Source: Cyclobacterium marinum DSM 745 (GTDB taxonomy: Bacteria > Bacteroidota > Bacteroidia > Cytophagales > Cyclobacteriaceae). From it: a DNA stretch of 64,000 nt. The notes under the pieces are model-generated. The model did no database searches. It was not told where the DNA came from and worked only from the letters and a program-made list of their open reading frames with translations. Below, piece by piece: positions 56,576 to 64,000 of the stretch (positions are counted from its first letter, which is position 1; the number at the start of each line of letters is the position of its first letter). The stretch covers positions 2,173,501 to 2,237,500 of the forward strand of contig NC_015914.1 of assembly GCF_000222485.1 (NCBI RefSeq), in the 5' to 3' direction. A program made the position numbers and the translations under genes.

Positions 56576-58624
56576 ATGAAGACTTTATATATAATTCTTT
56601 TTGCTGCATTTATTACCTTCGGAACACAAGCACAAGTAGATAGGAGTGTTTTACCTCCTCCTGGTCCTGCTCCAAAAATTGAATTTACAGATCCTGCCAC
56701 TTTTACCTTGGACAATGGCCTAAAAGTATTTGTTGTGCCAAACAATAAATTACCTAGGGTAGCATTTTATTTAATATTGAATAGAGATCCATTATTTGAA
56801 GGCGACAATGCGGGACTAACAGGTTTCGTAGGTGACATGATGATGGCCGGGACCAGCTCTAGAACCAAAGAAGAACTTGATGAAGAAATTGATTTTATTG
56901 GTGCTTCATTGGGCGCAGGGTCTACCTCACTTTCTGCGTCTTCATTGAAAAAACACCAAGGAAAGGTACTAGAATTGATGACAGATGTTTTATACAATCC
57001 CATCTTTCCTCAAGAAGAGCTTGAGAAGCTAAAAAAACAAACCCTCACATCTTTGGCTTCTTCAAAAGATGATCCGGATTATCTGGCTGGGGTGATTTCC
57101 AATGCTTTGGTGTATGGTAAAGAACATCCCTACGGGGAAACCATGACCGAAGAAACGGTTGAAAATGTAAACCTTGAAGATATAAAAGAATATTACCGGA
57201 CCTACTTTAAACCTAATATTGCTTACCTGGCCATTGTTGGAGATATTACAGACAAGGAAGCCAAAAATTTGGTCAACGATTACTTTTCCTCTTGGGAAAA
57301 AGGAAAAGTACCCACATTTGATTACCAAAAACCTGAGCTTCCGGCAGAGAATAAGGTGGCCCTTTTGGACCGATCCTCTGCTGTTCAGTCAGTAATTAAT
57401 ATTGCCTTTCCTGTTGAAATGCACCTTACCAATCCTGATTATATGGTTACAAGAGTTATGAATTTTATTTTGGGTGAGGGCTTTAATTCCAGGTTGAATG
57501 GGAATTTACGTGAAACAAAGGGCTATACTTATGGAGCCAGATCAAGCTTTGGATCAGATAAGTTAATTGCCAAGTTTTCTGCCGGAACCTCTGTAAGGAA
57601 TGAGGTTACTGACTCTTCGGTCTATGAAATGATTTATGAAATTAGAAATCTAAAAGAAAATGGCATTACAGAAGAGGAATTAACAATGGCCAAAGCCAAT
57701 CTTAGTGGTAGGTTTGGAAGGTCTCTGGAAAATCCCAATACCATTGCAACTTTTGCCATTAACATTGACCGGTATAATTTGCCTGAAGATTTTTACAGCA
57801 ACTACCTGCAAAGGTTGGATGCGCTAACCGTTGAAGATATAAATCAAGTCGCAGCAAAATACCTCAAGCCTGAAAATATGTACATAACTGTGGTAGGTAA
57901 TGGTGCTGCAATAAAAGAAGGCTTGGCTCAATTTGGAGAAATTTCTATGTACAATTATAAGGGGGATGAGGTTCAAGAAATTCAATTGTCTGATGCCAGT
58001 AAAACTGCCACCGATATTATTTCTGATTATCTAGAAGCAATTGGTGGTGTAACTGCTGTGGAGGCGATCAAAACGGCAAAACTTGAAATGACTGCTGAAG
58101 TTCAAGGGACAAAATTGGAAATGATGGCCATTCACGACATGGAAAACCAGCGCTTGGTACAACAAGTAGTGGTCATGGGGAATGTTGCTTCCAAGACATT
58201 GGTGAAAGATGGCAAAGCCACAGTGAGCTCAATGGGCAAGTCTCAATCGCTTACGGATGAGCAATATGAGGATGTCAAGATGGCCTCTTTATGGCTTGTT
58301 CCTGAATTGTATTATGAAACAATGGGTTATAGCCTAAGTTTGGACGGTGCTGTGGACCTGGATGGAGAATCTGCTTACAAAGTGATTGTTTCAAATCCTA
58401 CCGGAGGGCAAGTAGTGAATTTTTACAGTATTGATTCCGGCTTGAAGCTGAAAAGTGAAAATCAGCTTTCCGGTGACGTATCTTATCAGGAATATCAAGA
58501 ATTTGAGGGGGTGCAGGTGCCGGTGAAAATGTCTATCAAAAGCCCTATGTTGCCGGTACCTCTAGAGACTCAAGTAAATAATGTTGAATTGAATTTGTCC
58601 GTATCAGACCAGGACTTTAATTAA
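56576..58624 (+). CDS. Inactive M16-family partner with extra C-terminal domain
   Basis: 682 residues from the ATG at 56576, which gives a proper signal peptide (MKTLYIILFAAFITFGTQA); the frame is open from 56498 inside the previous gene. Where the HxxEH motif should stand, residues 84-88 read FVGDM, so zinc is not bound, while the second half keeps RETKGYTYGARSSF typical of the substrate-binding repeat. From about residue 475 a tail domain (DIISDYLEAIGG, LYYETMGYSLSLDG, SPMLPVPLETQV) matches the protein encoded by the next gene. Probable non-catalytic subunit of the M16 pair. Confidence 0.9.
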   Translation: MKTLYIILFAAFITFGTQAQVDRSVLPPPGPAPKIEFTDPATFTLDNGLKVFVVPNNKLPRVAFYLILNRDPLFEGDNAGLTGFVGDMMMAGTSSRTKEELDEEIDFIGASLGAGSTSLSASSLKKHQGKVLELMTDVLYNPIFPQEELEKLKKQTLTSLASSKDDPDYLAGVISNALVYGKEHPYGETMTEETVENVNLEDIKEYYRTYFKPNIAYLAIVGDITDKEAKNLVNDYFSSWEKGKVPTFDYQKPELPAENKVALLDRSSAVQSVINIAFPVEMHLTNPDYMVTRVMNFILGEGFNSRLNGNLRETKGYTYGARSSFGSDKLIAKFSAGTSVRNEVTDSSVYEMIYEIRNLKENGITEEELTMAKANLSGRFGRSLENPNTIATFAINIDRYNLPEDFYSNYLQRLDALTVEDINQVAAKYLKPENMYITVVGNGAAIKEGLAQFGEISMYNYKGDEVQEIQLSDASKTATDIISDYLEAIGGVTAVEAIKTAKLEMTAEVQGTKLEMMAIHDMENQRLVQQVVVMGNVASKTLVKDGKATVSSMGKSQSLTDEQYEDVKMASLWLVPELYYETMGYSLSLDGAVDLDGESAYKVIVSNPTGGQVVNFYSIDSGLKLKSENQLSGDVSYQEYQEFEGVQVPVKMSIKSPMLPVPLETQVNNVELNLSVSDQDFN

Positions 58625-58632
58625 TTATATCC

Positions 58633-59358
58633 ATGCGATCAATGAGAAAGCCTATTTTTATTTTGTTATTTGTTCTATTTTCTGTGTCGCAAGGTACGCA
58701 AGCACATACTACTTTTAGAACAGAACCTTTGCCGGAGAAAACCCCACAGGAAATCATTAACGATTATATTGATGCAATTGGGGGAAAGCAGAAAATTGCG
58801 GCTGTAAAGACCATAATATTGGTAATGGAAGCTGAAATCCAAGGAATGAAAATAGAAATTGATACCAATAGAGACATGGAGGGCTTGCGGTTAATGCAGC
58901 AAATGGTAGTAGATGGAAATGTAATGCAAAAAACAGTGGTTAAGGATAATGAGGGCTATATGAGCATGATGGGTCAAGTGAAAACCTTATCCGAGGACGA
59001 ATTGGCAACCCTTAAAACCAATATTTATGCTTTTCCCGAAATGCACTATGGGGACATGGGATTTTCTGTAACCAGAGGAGAAAATACTACCATCAATGGG
59101 GAAGAAGCTTACACACTTTTGGTAACCAATTCTGCAGGTCTTGAAAGTAAAGAATACTTTAGCATTGCCAGCGGTCTTAAATTAAAGATGGTAGCTGAGG
59201 TAGCCGGAGATATAATTTTTGATGATTACGAAGAGGTGGAAGGCATCATGTTCCCTATGAAAGTAACCATTTCTAACCCTATGCTCCCTGTTCCTATGGA
59301 AACTCGCGTAGTTTCTATTCAAGTAAATGAGCCACTTGATAACTCTTTGTTTGAGTAA
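58633..59358 (+). CDS. Exported protein homologous to the tail domain of the M16 partner
   Basis: 241 residues: signal peptide (MRSMRKPIFILLFVLFSVSQG) and a single beta-rich domain with IINDYIDAIGGKQKIAAVKT, MEAEIQGMKIEID, MHYGDMGFSV, YFSIASGLKLK and SNPMLPVPMETRV. These line up with the C-terminal domain of the preceding gene (for instance SPMLPVPLETQV), so one arose from the other. The fold resembles lipoprotein-carrier (LolA-like) sorting domains. Third gene of the M16 operon, closed by a terminator. The ATG at 58642 is an alternative start. Confidence 0.85.
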   Translation: MRSMRKPIFILLFVLFSVSQGTQAHTTFRTEPLPEKTPQEIINDYIDAIGGKQKIAAVKTIILVMEAEIQGMKIEIDTNRDMEGLRLMQQMVVDGNVMQKTVVKDNEGYMSMMGQVKTLSEDELATLKTNIYAFPEMHYGDMGFSVTRGENTTINGEEAYTLLVTNSAGLESKEYFSIASGLKLKMVAEVAGDIIFDDYEEVEGIMFPMKVTISNPMLPVPMETRVVSIQVNEPLDNSLFE

Positions 59359-59384
59359 AAAGAAGGGGTTATAGCCCTTCTTTT
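59358..59384 (+). terminator. Rho-independent terminator after the M16 operon
   Basis: 10-bp stem AAAAGAAGGG (59358-59367) / CCCTTCTTTT (59375-59384), loop of 7, with T-rich sequence after it. It begins in the stop codon and is shared with the convergent M61 gene. Confidence 0.85.
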
Positions 59385-59423
59385 TATTTAAATTTGAACT
59401 TGAGGTTTCTCAAAATGTTTCAT

Positions 59424-61067
59424 TTACAGGTGGATAAACATGTCGAAGGCAGATGAATCATCAATGTAATCCACTTTATAGTTGCCATAGTATAGGTCAT
59501 TTTCGGCCGGTAAATTGATTTTGAGGTTTTTTCCCCATCTTCGCACTTTTAGCTTCAGCCCTTCCTTACTTAATTCATAGGACAATATTTTATCATTGAT
59601 CATAAGCTTACTGAAGGCCGGAGCCTTGGGGTGAATTTTTAGCAGTTGACCATTGGAGTCAGTTATTATTCCATAGTCGCTTTGCAAAGGAGCCTCGTTA
59701 GCACTTTTAATTAGGCTTAAGCCAATTCGGGGTAGAAGATTCTGCAGCAAATCAAACAAATTTCCTGTATTATAAACATACTGTTCGAAAAACCTTGTCA
59801 TTTCTTCACGATCGGCTGTGAAATCAAGTACAGTCTGTTCGAAATCCTTTAATTCATAACCTATACCTGTTTTGCCATAACATTCCCACATCTTGCGCAT
59901 GGCTTGGTACATTCGTTTCCCGTTTTTCATTAGCAAAATATCCATTGCTAACACAAGAAGTGCTCCATGGGTATAAATGCTGACTTTTTTGTCCGGAATG
60001 CCGGGTTTGTAACCATCCAGCCAAAGATCCCAGCTTGAATCCACAATGGATTGATTCTGCCAGCCAAGGGTTTCGAAGCTTCTCTCCATCAATTTTTCTA
60101 AGACCTCAAAATACTTTTCTGTAGTATAATAACCTGATTTTAATAAATAGAAATCTCCCATAAATGTTGTGACCCCTTCAGCAATTAGTCCTTCCTTTAA
60201 GTAGGCTTCCCTTGAGAAATCATATGGCTGTATAGATTTTGGTCGAATTCTACACACATTCCAAAAATGGTAAAGTTCATGGGAGGAAATCCCCATCAAT
60301 CTGTCCAAGCCTTCTTTATTGGCAAATAGCCGGTCAGGCCCGAGGGTGATTACTGTGGAAAATTGGTGTTCCACACCATGGTAATGGGCGAAGGGGAGCA
60401 TGTGAATAATAAAGTGATAGTCTTTTGTGGGAAAATCCCCAAAGTCTTCGATTTGTTTTTCGGTAAAATGGTTGAATTCCTTTAAAACCGAGTCCCAATC
60501 GAAATAGACTTCTCCATGGACCCAAACATGGAAATTGGTTGTTTTTACTTGATAAGTTTTGTGGTGCAAACTTTCTGCAGCTAAAACCGGACTATCTACG
60601 AGTTCCTGATAATTGATTGCCACTAAGGTGTTTTTACCTTCTAGAGGCAAAGCACAGGCAATCTTATAATTTGGTGGAAGGTCAAGGTTCACTTTAATTT
60701 TTTCATCTGTCCTACCGTAAATGGCAAAACAAATATTGATAAAATTGATATAAACCTGCTCAGGATCAATCCAAGAGCCGCCTGCATCCAGTTGTGCAGC
60801 ATGAAAAGAATAAGAAATTTTATAATTTCCCATTTTTGCAGAAAAAAATGTCCAAGCATCTTTTGTTTGTTTTTCAGCATTTACTTTTCCATCGGGTCCG
60901 GATACTTCCAATTTTCTAATAAACTGGGCGTAATTGGCTATTTCGTATCTTCCGGGGCGCCAGGAAGGCAATTGAAGCTGAATTAATTCTTCCTTTTGAC
61001 ATGATAATTCTAACTGAATTTCTAGAATTTGTGATGCGGGTATGGGGGTACTTATGGTATATTTCAT
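59424..61067 (-). CDS. M61-family glycyl aminopeptidase-like protein
   Basis: 547 residues from the ATG at 61067 (a TTG/ATG further up at 61094 would add 9). The protein has the N-terminal beta domain of M61 enzymes (LQLPSWRPGRYEIANYAQF), the zinc motif HELYH at 263-267 with the downstream Glu in LIAEGVTTF, and a degenerate PDZ-like C-terminus (GIITDSNGQLLKIHPKAPA). No signal peptide is evident, so it may act in the cytoplasm. Oriented away from rpmH. Confidence 0.9.
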   Translation of the reverse strand: MKYTISTPIPASQILEIQLELSCQKEELIQLQLPSWRPGRYEIANYAQFIRKLEVSGPDGKVNAEKQTKDAWTFFSAKMGNYKISYSFHAAQLDAGGSWIDPEQVYINFINICFAIYGRTDEKIKVNLDLPPNYKIACALPLEGKNTLVAINYQELVDSPVLAAESLHHKTYQVKTTNFHVWVHGEVYFDWDSVLKEFNHFTEKQIEDFGDFPTKDYHFIIHMLPFAHYHGVEHQFSTVITLGPDRLFANKEGLDRLMGISSHELYHFWNVCRIRPKSIQPYDFSREAYLKEGLIAEGVTTFMGDFYLLKSGYYTTEKYFEVLEKLMERSFETLGWQNQSIVDSSWDLWLDGYKPGIPDKKVSIYTHGALLVLAMDILLMKNGKRMYQAMRKMWECYGKTGIGYELKDFEQTVLDFTADREEMTRFFEQYVYNTGNLFDLLQNLLPRIGLSLIKSANEAPLQSDYGIITDSNGQLLKIHPKAPAFSKLMINDKILSYELSKEGLKLKVRRWGKNLKINLPAENDLYYGNYKVDYIDDSSAFDMFIHL

Positions 61068-61108
61068 GAATTGTATTGAAAAGGTCTTAAACAAAAGTAA
61101 GCCACTGG

Positions 61109-61139
61109 TTTGTAAATAAAAAAAACCTCTCTATCTTTG
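61109..61139 (+). promoter_or_regulatory. Bacteroidota housekeeping promoter of rpmH
   Basis: TTTG (61109-61112), exactly 19 bases, then TATCTTTG (61132-61139): a full match to the Bacteroidota TTTG-N19-TAnnTTTG consensus. It lies 45 bases before the rpmH start and is the best promoter in the window. Confidence 0.88.
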
Positions 61140-61184
61140 CAATCCTTTAAAAAACGAGAATTAAGCGATTAAAATATAGCAATA

Positions 61185-61343
61185 ATGAAAAGAACATTTC
61201 AACCTTCCCGCAGGAAAAGAAGAAACAAGCACGGTTTCAGAGAGAGAATGTCCACTTCCAATGGCAGGAGAGTACTTAAAGCCAGAAGAGCTAAAGGTAG
61301 ACATAAGTTATCAGTATCTTCTGAGAAGACACTTAAGAAATAA
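61185..61343 (+). CDS. rpmH: 50S ribosomal protein L34
   Basis: 52-residue, highly basic protein of the large ribosomal subunit. The N-terminus [20 protein letters not shown] and the middle [20 protein letters not shown] are the standard L34 sequence, with a short extension ([10 protein letters not shown]). It lies directly before rnpA, the arrangement found across bacteria, and behind a strong promoter. It was too short to be reported by a length-limited gene scan. Confidence 0.97.
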   Translation: MKRTFQPSRRKRRNKHGFRERMSTSNGRRVLKARRAKGRHKLSVSSEKTLKK

Positions 61344-61387
61344 TGCCCTATTGCATTTGTATGGAATAATTTATTCAGCATTATTTT

Positions 61388-61762
61388 ATGGATTGTAAAT
61401 TTTCAAAAGCAGAAAGATTACATTCCAAAAAGTTAATAAAGGAACTTTTTGATAAAGGTTCCTCTTTTTTTTTATATCCATTCAAGGTATTGTATCTTGA
61501 TGATTCGCGGGTAATTAACAACCAATTACTGGTATCTGTTTCCAAAAGAAAGCTGAAAAATGCTACGGACAGAAACTATATTAAAAGAAGAGTTAAAGAA
61601 GCTTATCGTCTCAACAAGCATCTTCTACCTGCCACACAGGAGTCAAAAAAACTTATCGCCTTAATTTACGTTTCAAAGGACTTGATGGGGTTTCATGACA
61701 TACAACCAAAAGTCATTAAGATCCTAAAAAAATTACCTGTAGCAAAACCATCTCAAGAATGA
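61388..61762 (+). CDS. rnpA: Ribonuclease P protein component
   Basis: 124-residue basic protein that binds the RNase P RNA and helps it cut tRNA 5' leaders. It opens FSKAERLHSKKLIKELFDKG and has the RNA-binding helix NATDRNYIKRRVKEAYR typical of RnpA. It follows rpmH by 44 bases. The stop overlaps the start of the S41 peptidase gene (ATGA), coupling the three genes. Confidence 0.95.
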   Translation: MDCKFSKAERLHSKKLIKELFDKGSSFFLYPFKVLYLDDSRVINNQLLVSVSKRKLKNATDRNYIKRRVKEAYRLNKHLLPATQESKKLIALIYVSKDLMGFHDIQPKVIKILKKLPVAKPSQE

Positions 61763-63420
61763 AAAATTATTTTTCCCATAAATGGCTTTTCACTAGCCTT
61801 GCTGTTGTAGGAATAGCTGGTTTATTGCTTTCCTTTTACCCTAAAAACGATAAGCTTTTTGAACTGGCTAAGAACTTGGATATTTTTGCTTCGTTGGTGA
61901 GGGAGCTTGATACTTATTATGTAGATGAAATTGATCCGACTGAATTGGTTACCGTTGGGATCAATGCCATGCTAGCTGAACTTGATCCCTATACAGAATA
62001 TATCCCTGAAGAGGAGTCGGATGATTTTAGGGTTTTGACCACCGGTGAATATGGAGGAGTGGGTGCATTGATAGGGAATCGCCTAGGGAAGAACATGATT
62101 ATGATGCCTTACAAAGGTTTCCCTGCTCAGGTTTCAGGGTTGAAAGTCGCGGATGAACTTTTGAAAGTAGATACCGTGGATGTGATCGATAAAAATACAA
62201 GTGAAATTTCTAAATTACTTAAAGGTCCGGCCAATACTGAAGTGAACGTAGTGGTCAAAAGAGGAGCCGATACTTTATCCGTAAAGCTCACTAGAAAGAA
62301 GATCGTGATAAGTAATGTACCCTATTATGGTATGGTGGAGGAAGAGACCGGCTATATTAAACTAAGTGATTTTACTACCAATGCTGCTCAGGATGTGGCT
62401 TTGGCTTTACAAGATTTGAAAGCCCAAGGGGCTAAAAAATTAATCCTTGATGTAAGAGATAACCCCGGTGGGATTTTAATGGAAGCGGTAAACGTGGTCA
62501 ATATTTTTATTCCTAAGAATAAAGAAGTGGTTAAAACCATCGGAAAATTGGATAAAGTATTGTCTGAGTATAAAACCAAGTCCTCACCTATAGATAAAGA
62601 GATCCCACTAGTAGTAATGATCAATGAGCGGAGTGCTTCTGCCTCAGAAATTGTAGCTGGGGCATTACAGGATTATGACAGGGCCGTATTGGTGGGCAGG
62701 ACTTCCTTTGGTAAAGGGTTGGTTCAAAGTACCATTCCCTTGTCCTATAATTCTCAGGTTAAGCTTACTACAGCCAAATACTATATTCCAAGTGGCAGGT
62801 GCATTCAAGCAATAGATTACAGTGTAAAAGACGAAGAAGGAAATGGAAGTTATGTTCCTGATTCACTAAGGCAAGAATTTCAGACCAAAAATGGACGGAC
62901 CGTGTATGACGGTGCAGGAATAGAGCCTGACATAGCCTTAGAGACCAGAAGTTTTGCTCCGATTACTTATAGTTTAGTGACCAGAAGCTTAGTTTTTAGT
63001 TTTGTTAGTGAGTTTGCTTTGGAAAATGAAGCAATAGATTCGCCTAGAGCATTTGAAGTCAGTGATGAGTTGTATGCTTCATTTGTAGATTGGCTCCAAG
63101 ATAAAGAATATGATTATATCACCAGGGTTGAAAAAACCATTGAGGACTTGGAGAAATACGCTGAAAAAGAAAAGTATTTTGATGACATCAAAGAAGATCT
63201 TGAGAAACTTAAAAAGAGTGTGAGTCATAGTAAGGAGCAAGACTTGATAACTTTTAAAGATGAAATCAAAGAGGCCTTAAAGGATGAAATTGTTTCAAGG
63301 TATTATTATCAGAAGGGGGTAATAGAAGCCTCTTTGGATCAGGATCCGGAAATTGAAAGTGCTTTGGAGGTTTTCGCCGATGTTGAAAAATATGCGGCCC
63401 ATTTGAGCCCCTCAAAATAG
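61759..63420 (+). CDS. S41-family carboxy-terminal processing peptidase
   Basis: 553-residue exported serine peptidase with one N-terminal membrane helix (residues 10-26). A PDZ domain (about 95-175, GEYGGVGALIG, PAQVSGLKVADELLKVD) comes first. The catalytic core then has the dyad Ser294 (in RSASASEIVAGAL) and Lys319 (in GRTSFGKGLVQ), spaced 25 residues apart as in plant D1P. DVRDNPGGIL supports the assignment. A charged helical tail of about 130 residues ends the protein. Translationally coupled to rnpA. It acts on periplasmic or envelope proteins; targets unknown. Confidence 0.94.
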   Translation: MKNYFSHKWLFTSLAVVGIAGLLLSFYPKNDKLFELAKNLDIFASLVRELDTYYVDEIDPTELVTVGINAMLAELDPYTEYIPEEESDDFRVLTTGEYGGVGALIGNRLGKNMIMMPYKGFPAQVSGLKVADELLKVDTVDVIDKNTSEISKLLKGPANTEVNVVVKRGADTLSVKLTRKKIVISNVPYYGMVEEETGYIKLSDFTTNAAQDVALALQDLKAQGAKKLILDVRDNPGGILMEAVNVVNIFIPKNKEVVKTIGKLDKVLSEYKTKSSPIDKEIPLVVMINERSASASEIVAGALQDYDRAVLVGRTSFGKGLVQSTIPLSYNSQVKLTTAKYYIPSGRCIQAIDYSVKDEEGNGSYVPDSLRQEFQTKNGRTVYDGAGIEPDIALETRSFAPITYSLVTRSLVFSFVSEFALENEAIDSPRAFEVSDELYASFVDWLQDKEYDYITRVEKTIEDLEKYAEKEKYFDDIKEDLEKLKKSVSHSKEQDLITFKDEIKEALKDEIVSRYYYQKGVIEASLDQDPEIESALEVFADVEKYAAHLSPSK

Positions 63421-63630
63421 TTCAACTTGAAATCATGGCTATCTTCAATTAATCGGAAATTTTGATAACGGTTATTGCGTTTAAGACAGTAGGTGCTAAA
63501 ACTTATTGTTGGCAAGCAGCAGCTGTTCTTTCCACTAGTAGTCTTTTGTTTTTCCCTCGAAGTAATTGCAGGGAGCCGGTAGTATCCATTGATATTACCG
63601 ACGATGAGGCTGGCATTATACGATATTTAT

Positions 63631-64000
63631 ATGAGCAAAATTCTTTCAATAGAAACCTCAATTGCTGTTTGTTCTGTTGCGATTCATGAGAATGGTGAGC
63701 TACTTGCCCTCGCAGAATTACATCAGGACAATGTCCATGGGAGTAAATTGGTACCACTGATTAAAAGTTTGTTGGCTGAAGGCGGTTATAGCCCCAAGAG
63801 TTTGGATGCAATAGCAGTGGCCCAGGGCCCCGGTTCTTATACCGGCCTGCGCATAGGTGTCTCTACGGCCAAAGGCTTGGCATTTGCCCATGATTTACCT
63901 TTAATTGGCTTGGATAGTTTGGATGGACTTGGTGCACGGTTGGTTGGCCAAGTTGAGAATGGTTCATTCATTGTGCCGATGATTGACGCTCGGCGGATGG
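63631..64000 (+). CDS. tsaB: TsaB, tRNA threonylcarbamoyladenosine synthesis protein (partial)
   Basis: N-terminal 123 residues only; the gene runs off the right edge. TsaB is the non-catalytic partner of TsaD in making the t6A37 modification of ANN-decoding tRNAs. Typical motifs are visible: ILSIETSIAVCSVAI at the start, LVPLIKSLL, and AVAQGPGSYTGLRIGVSTAKGLAF, a signature of the family. The ATG at 63631 is the only suitable start. An overlapping out-of-frame ORF upstream was discarded. Confidence 0.94.
   Translation, partial: MSKILSIETSIAVCSVAIHENGELLALAELHQDNVHGSKLVPLIKSLLAEGGYSPKSLDAIAVAQGPGSYTGLRIGVSTAKGLAFAHDLPLIGLDSLDGLGARLVGQVENGSFIVPMIDARRM

Noticed and set aside
61109..61762. Replication origin next to rpmH-rnpA
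   Set aside because: rpmH-rnpA is often near dnaA and oriC, but no dnaA gene, DnaA-box cluster or AT-rich unwinding region was seen here.
63462..63689. 75-codon open frame on the + strand just before and into tsaB
   Set aside because: It overlaps tsaB out of frame, starts with a non-ATG codon and has no motif, whereas tsaB shows family signatures from its ATG.

Overview
The window looks like chromosomal DNA of a member of the Bacteroidota, probably order Cytophagales and close to the Cyclobacteriaceae. This placement is inferred from SusC/SusD pairs, many lipoproteins with an LxxC-type lipobox, DUF4221 and DUF4199 proteins, a monomeric isocitrate dehydrogenase, TAnnTTTG-type promoter boxes in place of sigma70 boxes, and the absence of obvious Shine-Dalgarno sequences. 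No 16S gene is present, so the genus is not determined.

Layout. 1-956 is the N-terminal part of a SusC-type receptor that runs off the left edge. 1567-8772 is a housekeeping block on the + strand: cytidine deaminase, an esterase, Kdo transferase, RsgA, a PyrR-like phosphoribosyltransferase, PanB and monomeric isocitrate dehydrogenase. 8902-16264 is a divergent catabolic locus: DUF1080 lipoprotein, cytochrome c, TIM-barrel isomerase and Gfo/Idh/MocA oxidoreductase on the - strand; a nucleoside/sugar-type MFS carrier, GMC oxidoreductase and gluconate-dehydrogenase subunit 3-like protein on the + strand. It reads as a glycoside 3-oxidation (3-keto sugar) pathway. After a metallopeptidase-like gene, a TPR/SH3 protein and tRNA-Lys comes a SusD/SusC pair facing a DUF1553/DUF1501 gene pair (18780-29102).

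29164-45589 is a mixed region of envelope and sugar-related genes. It includes two small beta-barrel-like proteins, DUF2254, DUF4199, VOC, a zinc-type dehydrogenase, an exported D-threonine-aldolase-like enzyme, a cation antiporter and an unassigned TIM-barrel exoprotein. It also includes a DUF4139 protein with a SusC-like domain inserted, a two-domain CE15-like esterase with a dead second domain, and an exported triple Rid-domain protein.

45590-53247 is the accessory part. It has three DUF4221 lipoprotein paralogues, one intact and one wrecked RelE/ParE-type toxin-antitoxin module, a sulfatase, and at least five copies of a MITE-like intergenic repeat with a covarying hairpin. One of these copies is split by three 95-bp tandem repeats. 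53248-64000 returns to more ordinary genes: a PHP lipoprotein, a DUF2383 protein, an active/inactive M16 peptidase pair with a paralogous tail-domain gene, an M61 peptidase, and the rpmH-rnpA-S41 peptidase string, ending in a partial tsaB.

The strongest candidates for something undescribed are the repeat family with its toxin-antitoxin and DUF4221 association, the TonB-box-bearing insertion in the DUF4139 protein, and the unusual secreted enzymes between 37 and 45.6 kb. All functional statements rest on reading motifs by eye; no database search was run.
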